From Pantoea sp. BAV 3049 (lineage in GTDB: Bacteria > Pseudomonadota > Gammaproteobacteria > Enterobacterales > Enterobacteriaceae): 64,000 bases of DNA. The notes beneath the pieces were generated by a model. That model saw only the letters and a list, made by a program, of their open reading frames with translations. It was not told where the DNA came from and did no database searches. The DNA lies in assembly GCF_009765445.1 (NCBI RefSeq), contig NZ_WHOY01000031.1, forward strand, positions 896,273-960,272, written 5' to 3'. Shown here piece by piece: positions 61,854-64,000 of the stretch; within the stretch, counting starts at the first letter, position 1; the number at the start of each line of letters is the position of its first letter. The position numbers were made by a program, and so were the translations under genes.

Positions 61854-61873
61854 TACTGTATGCATACACAGTA
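61854..61873 (-). promoter_or_regulatory. LexA (SOS) box
   Basis: TACTGTATGCATACACAGTA carries both CTGT and ACAG half-sites with the correct spacing and an AT-rich core, very close to the ideal TACTGTATATATATACAGTA. It lies immediately upstream of the 79-residue gene. Confidence 0.93.
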
Positions 61874-61952
61874 GTTTGCGGGTGATTAGTGATCAACTGG
61901 ATTTTTGTATAGTTTCGGAAATGGTATTGAAATGATGGGGGATTTAGATTGG

Positions 61953-61970
61953 AGCCCGGCGAACCGGGCT
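61953..61970. terminator. Hairpin after the tail-fibre assembly gene
   Basis: AGCCCGG / CCGGGCT is a 7-bp stem with a CGAA tetraloop, ten bases beyond the stop of the assembly gene on the minus strand. No T run follows. Confidence 0.5.
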
Positions 61971-61980
61971 GGGTGGTGGG

Positions 61981-62454
61981 TTAAGCGTCCGGGGCTACCG
62001 GCAGCGTTTTGGTGCCGTCAGCTGCAGCAATATAAGCACGCAGTGCTTTACGGTAGGTTGTCCATGTAGTTTTCGCAGCTTTAACGGCTTCTTCCGTTTC
62101 AGTTTCAGAGTAGTCTTCGTCTTCAATCTGATCCTGAAGGGCATCAATTTTTGAAGATGCGCGATCATATTCCGATTGCGCAGTTCGAAGTTGTTCCTGC
62201 GCATGATCAACGGCCTGCTGCTTCGCACTGTCTGCGGTAATTATCCACTCCAGTTTTTCAGCATCGAACGTGTAATCATAGCCATCACGCGGCTTGGGAT
62301 AGAGCGTGCCGTTGATGTAAGCGTCGCCAATCTGAGCCGGAAAATCGTCACTCATTTCTACAGTGGTGTAATCTTCAAAAATATCACCCTCACCATCCCA
62401 GACGACAATATTTAAGACAAAGCCTTCTTTAATCAGTGCGTAATTTGACATCAT
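61981..62454 (-). CDS. Phage tail fibre assembly protein
   Basis: The 157-residue product begins MMSNYALIKEGFVLNIVVWD, typical of small tail-fibre assembly chaperones. A central region contains KPRDGYDYTFDAEKLEW and a helical, charged C-terminal part (AQEQLRTAQSEYDRASSKID...) follows. GGGAG precedes ATG 62454, which overlaps the tail-fibre stop as ATGA, the usual fibre-chaperone coupling. Confidence 0.85.
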   Translation of the reverse strand: MMSNYALIKEGFVLNIVVWDGEGDIFEDYTTVEMSDDFPAQIGDAYINGTLYPKPRDGYDYTFDAEKLEWIITADSAKQQAVDHAQEQLRTAQSEYDRASSKIDALQDQIEDEDYSETETEEAVKAAKTTWTTYRKALRAYIAAADGTKTLPVAPDA

Positions 62455-63521
62455 GCATACTCCCATACAATGACCACGCCGCCGCTTCCAGCGCCACCTG
62501 TTTTTCCTGATGTGGATACGCTCGAAAATGCCCCGCCGCCGCCTGCTCCATAACCAGTACCTGCGCTGCCAGTAGAGTTCACTGTTGTCGCATATCCTCC
62601 GGTGCCGAGTTGAGATGAACCTCCCGCCCCCGCAGAACCACTATTTACAGATGGGAAAAGAGATGACATGCCCCCACTGCCACTTTTATTCACAATATTT
62701 CCACCAGTTGCCGTTCCGGGTGTGCCTGGGGCGCAGGAGAATGGCGGTGATGCGCTCGTTGCAACGCCACCACCACCACCCGTACATGTTATGAAGGAAC
62801 CAAATGTTACCGAGCCCCCTGAAACACCATTACCGGGTGAGGCAGACCCACCGGATCCGGCAGAACCAACAGTGATTGCAACGCCGTCAGAAAATCCGGA
62901 AGTGAGTAATGACATGGCATAACCGCCTGCTCCACCGCCCGCCCCTGATGAACAGGCCGATGACCCTGTAGTACCTGAACCACCACCACCACCGCCAGAA
63001 CCCTGCACTTCGACGACGATCATTTTAGTGCCGTCCGTTGGCGTGTAGTTTCCGCTGGCTGTAAAAATCTTTGGTGGGCCAAGCAGTCGGCCTACAGCCC
63101 CTCCGGTTATCAAACCCAAATTCGTCAATGCAGCATTAACTGCATCCGGCCCCGCGGTATTGATTTCCGATAGATTATTATTGATCTGAAGAGACAGATC
63201 CTTTTGTGCAAAAACGCTAAGCGTTCCGGCAGTCATCATATTTGCTGCAATGTCGTTTGCTGACCAGATGCGAGCTGTAGTACCCTCCTGAGCACGCTGT
63301 ATTGTGAAGACGTCAGCCGATCTCGCTGTGACGTGTACAATCTCAGTCAGTGTACCGGTTGCGGCATCCACAAGTGTGAGCTTAAAGTAGCTGGTTCCAT
63401 TGACAGGTGACGGGAAAAGGCTCCCGGTTCCCGAATTGACGGATAGAGTGGTAGCCGTGGCGCTGATCGAGCTGGCCAGCACTGATGTTGCGTTGTTTGA
63501 TGCGAGTAAAGTTAGAGCCAT
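62451..63521 (-). CDS. Phage tail fibre with glycine-rich tip domain
   Basis: From ATG 63521 (GGAGG upstream) the product has 356 residues. The N-terminal part (about 1-150) looks like a virion-attachment and trimer-forming region with FKLTLVDAATGTLTEIVHVT and IQRAQEGTTARIWSANDIAA. From about residue 174 it is dominated by Gly-rich runs (GSGGGGGGSGTTGSSACSSG, GGGGGVATSA, GAGGGGAFSS), like phage adhesins built from polyglycine helices. This would be the receptor-binding end. It is the first visible gene of a minus-strand tail module; upstream tail genes are not in the expected place. Confidence 0.85.
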   Translation of the reverse strand: MALTLLASNNATSVLASSISATATTLSVNSGTGSLFPSPVNGTSYFKLTLVDAATGTLTEIVHVTARSADVFTIQRAQEGTTARIWSANDIAANMMTAGTLSVFAQKDLSLQINNNLSEINTAGPDAVNAALTNLGLITGGAVGRLLGPPKIFTASGNYTPTDGTKMIVVEVQGSGGGGGGSGTTGSSACSSGAGGGAGGYAMSLLTSGFSDGVAITVGSAGSGGSASPGNGVSGGSVTFGSFITCTGGGGGVATSASPPFSCAPGTPGTATGGNIVNKSGSGGMSSLFPSVNSGSAGAGGSSQLGTGGYATTVNSTGSAGTGYGAGGGGAFSSVSTSGKTGGAGSGGVVIVWEYA

Positions 63522-63614
63522 GGGCCCTCCATACTTAAGAAATTTAAATAACACTTAGCAATGGCATACCTTAGTTGCATGCATAGCTGTCACAATTCGA
63601 TAAGGACAAATAAA

Positions 63615-64000
63615 ATGACATTCAAAATTTTTTTATACCTATCAATTTCACTTCTTCCCTTTAGTGCAATAGCTCAGGTTGATGTATTTTTTGATAACGT
63701 TACGCATACCGCTGGCTTCACTGGGTTAGACAGCATCCCACAGAAAGGGGATAATTGTTCATTAAATCAAGGCATAATGAGTGTAATCGGCAACCAATAC
63801 TCAAAATCTGGAAGATACATTGAGTTGATAAAAGTACAAAGAAAAGATGGTGAAATATTTGCACTACCAACAAACTTTGAAAAATTGAACAATCCAGAAC
63901 TAACTGCATCACAAGAATTAGCAAAAACAGGTGGTATTGTTTTTTTAAGATTTTCAACATGTGGCAGCGGTGGTTATTTATCACTAATCGATATTCTTAA
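63615..64000 (+). CDS. Partial secreted protein, AT-rich, runs off the window
   Basis: A frame opens at ATG 63615 after AAGGA and stays open for 128 codons to the window end. The first 20 residues (MTFKIFLYLSISLLPFSAIA) form a clear signal peptide, followed by QVDVFFDNVTHTAGFTG; two cysteines appear in the part seen. Codon use is much richer in A and T than the core genome. It faces away from the phage tail genes and looks like recently acquired cargo (phage moron type). Not recognised. Confidence 0.7.
   Translation, partial: MTFKIFLYLSISLLPFSAIAQVDVFFDNVTHTAGFTGLDSIPQKGDNCSLNQGIMSVIGNQYSKSGRYIELIKVQRKDGEIFALPTNFEKLNNPELTASQELAKTGGIVFLRFSTCGSGGYLSLIDIL

Noticed and set aside
62480-63000. Repetitive GGTGG/CCACC tracts in the prophage
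   Set aside because: They are codons for glycine runs in the tail fibre, not a non-coding repeat.

Overview
The window is chromosomal DNA of a member of the Enterobacterales. Protein lengths and gene order follow the E. coli K-12 segments around uspE, pntAB, rstAB, hrpA, ydbK, ttcA, tyrR, psp and sap, but with rearrangements and insertions that suggest a genus such as Erwinia or Pantoea (inferred by eye, not searched). Both strands are densely coded and almost every gene is intact.

Layout. 0-7.2 kb: uspE, the transhydrogenase genes pntAB, ydgH and an arginine/ornithine antiporter-like gene. 7.2-15.7 kb: an unknown gene, the RstA/RstB two-component system (split here by an AT-rich islet with a small membrane protein), an M32 carboxypeptidase, the acid-shock gene asr with an RstA-like box, a tiny ydgU-like gene, the protease gene ydgD, and a divergent tetR/MFS pair with three look-alike operators. 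15.8-31.4 kb: hrpA, azoR, the ydbH-ynbE-ydbL envelope operon, ldhA, a DUF333 lipoprotein, an MgtC-like membrane protein, pyruvate:flavodoxin oxidoreductase, a small monooxygenase-like protein and dbpA. 31.4-35.3 kb: a BacA/UppP-like phosphatase, ttcA, a proline-rich microprotein, the sRNA gene fnrS with its FNR box, and zntB. 35.4-41.4 kb: a beta-glucoside island (PTS permease, phospho-beta-glucosidase, OprB-type porin, convergent BglG-type antiterminator) with two RAT/terminator switches. 41.5-50.3 kb: a lipoprotein, the murein-peptide genes mppA, mpaA and ycjG, then tpx, tyrR, ycjF and a frameshifted ycjX. 50.4-58.9 kb: pspDCBA with its sigma-54 promoter, divergent pspF, a RyhB-type sRNA with a Fur box, and sapABCDF. 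59.1-61.2 kb: a CMD-domain protein and a LysR regulator. 61.2-64 kb: the edge of a prophage with a LexA-controlled two-gene operon, tail-fibre assembly gene, glycine-rich tail fibre, and a truncated AT-rich gene for a secreted protein.

How it works together. Several units are linked to envelope stress and surface chemistry (psp, sap, ydbH-ynbE-ydbL, murein-peptide recycling, the UppP-like enzyme, asr/rst). Two Hfq-type sRNAs give anaerobic (FnrS) and iron (RyhB) responses. The most unusual elements are the RyhB-like sRNA between pspF and sapA, and the SOS-box operon whose second protein looks like a UmuD that begins exactly at the self-cleavage site and lacks the catalytic serine.
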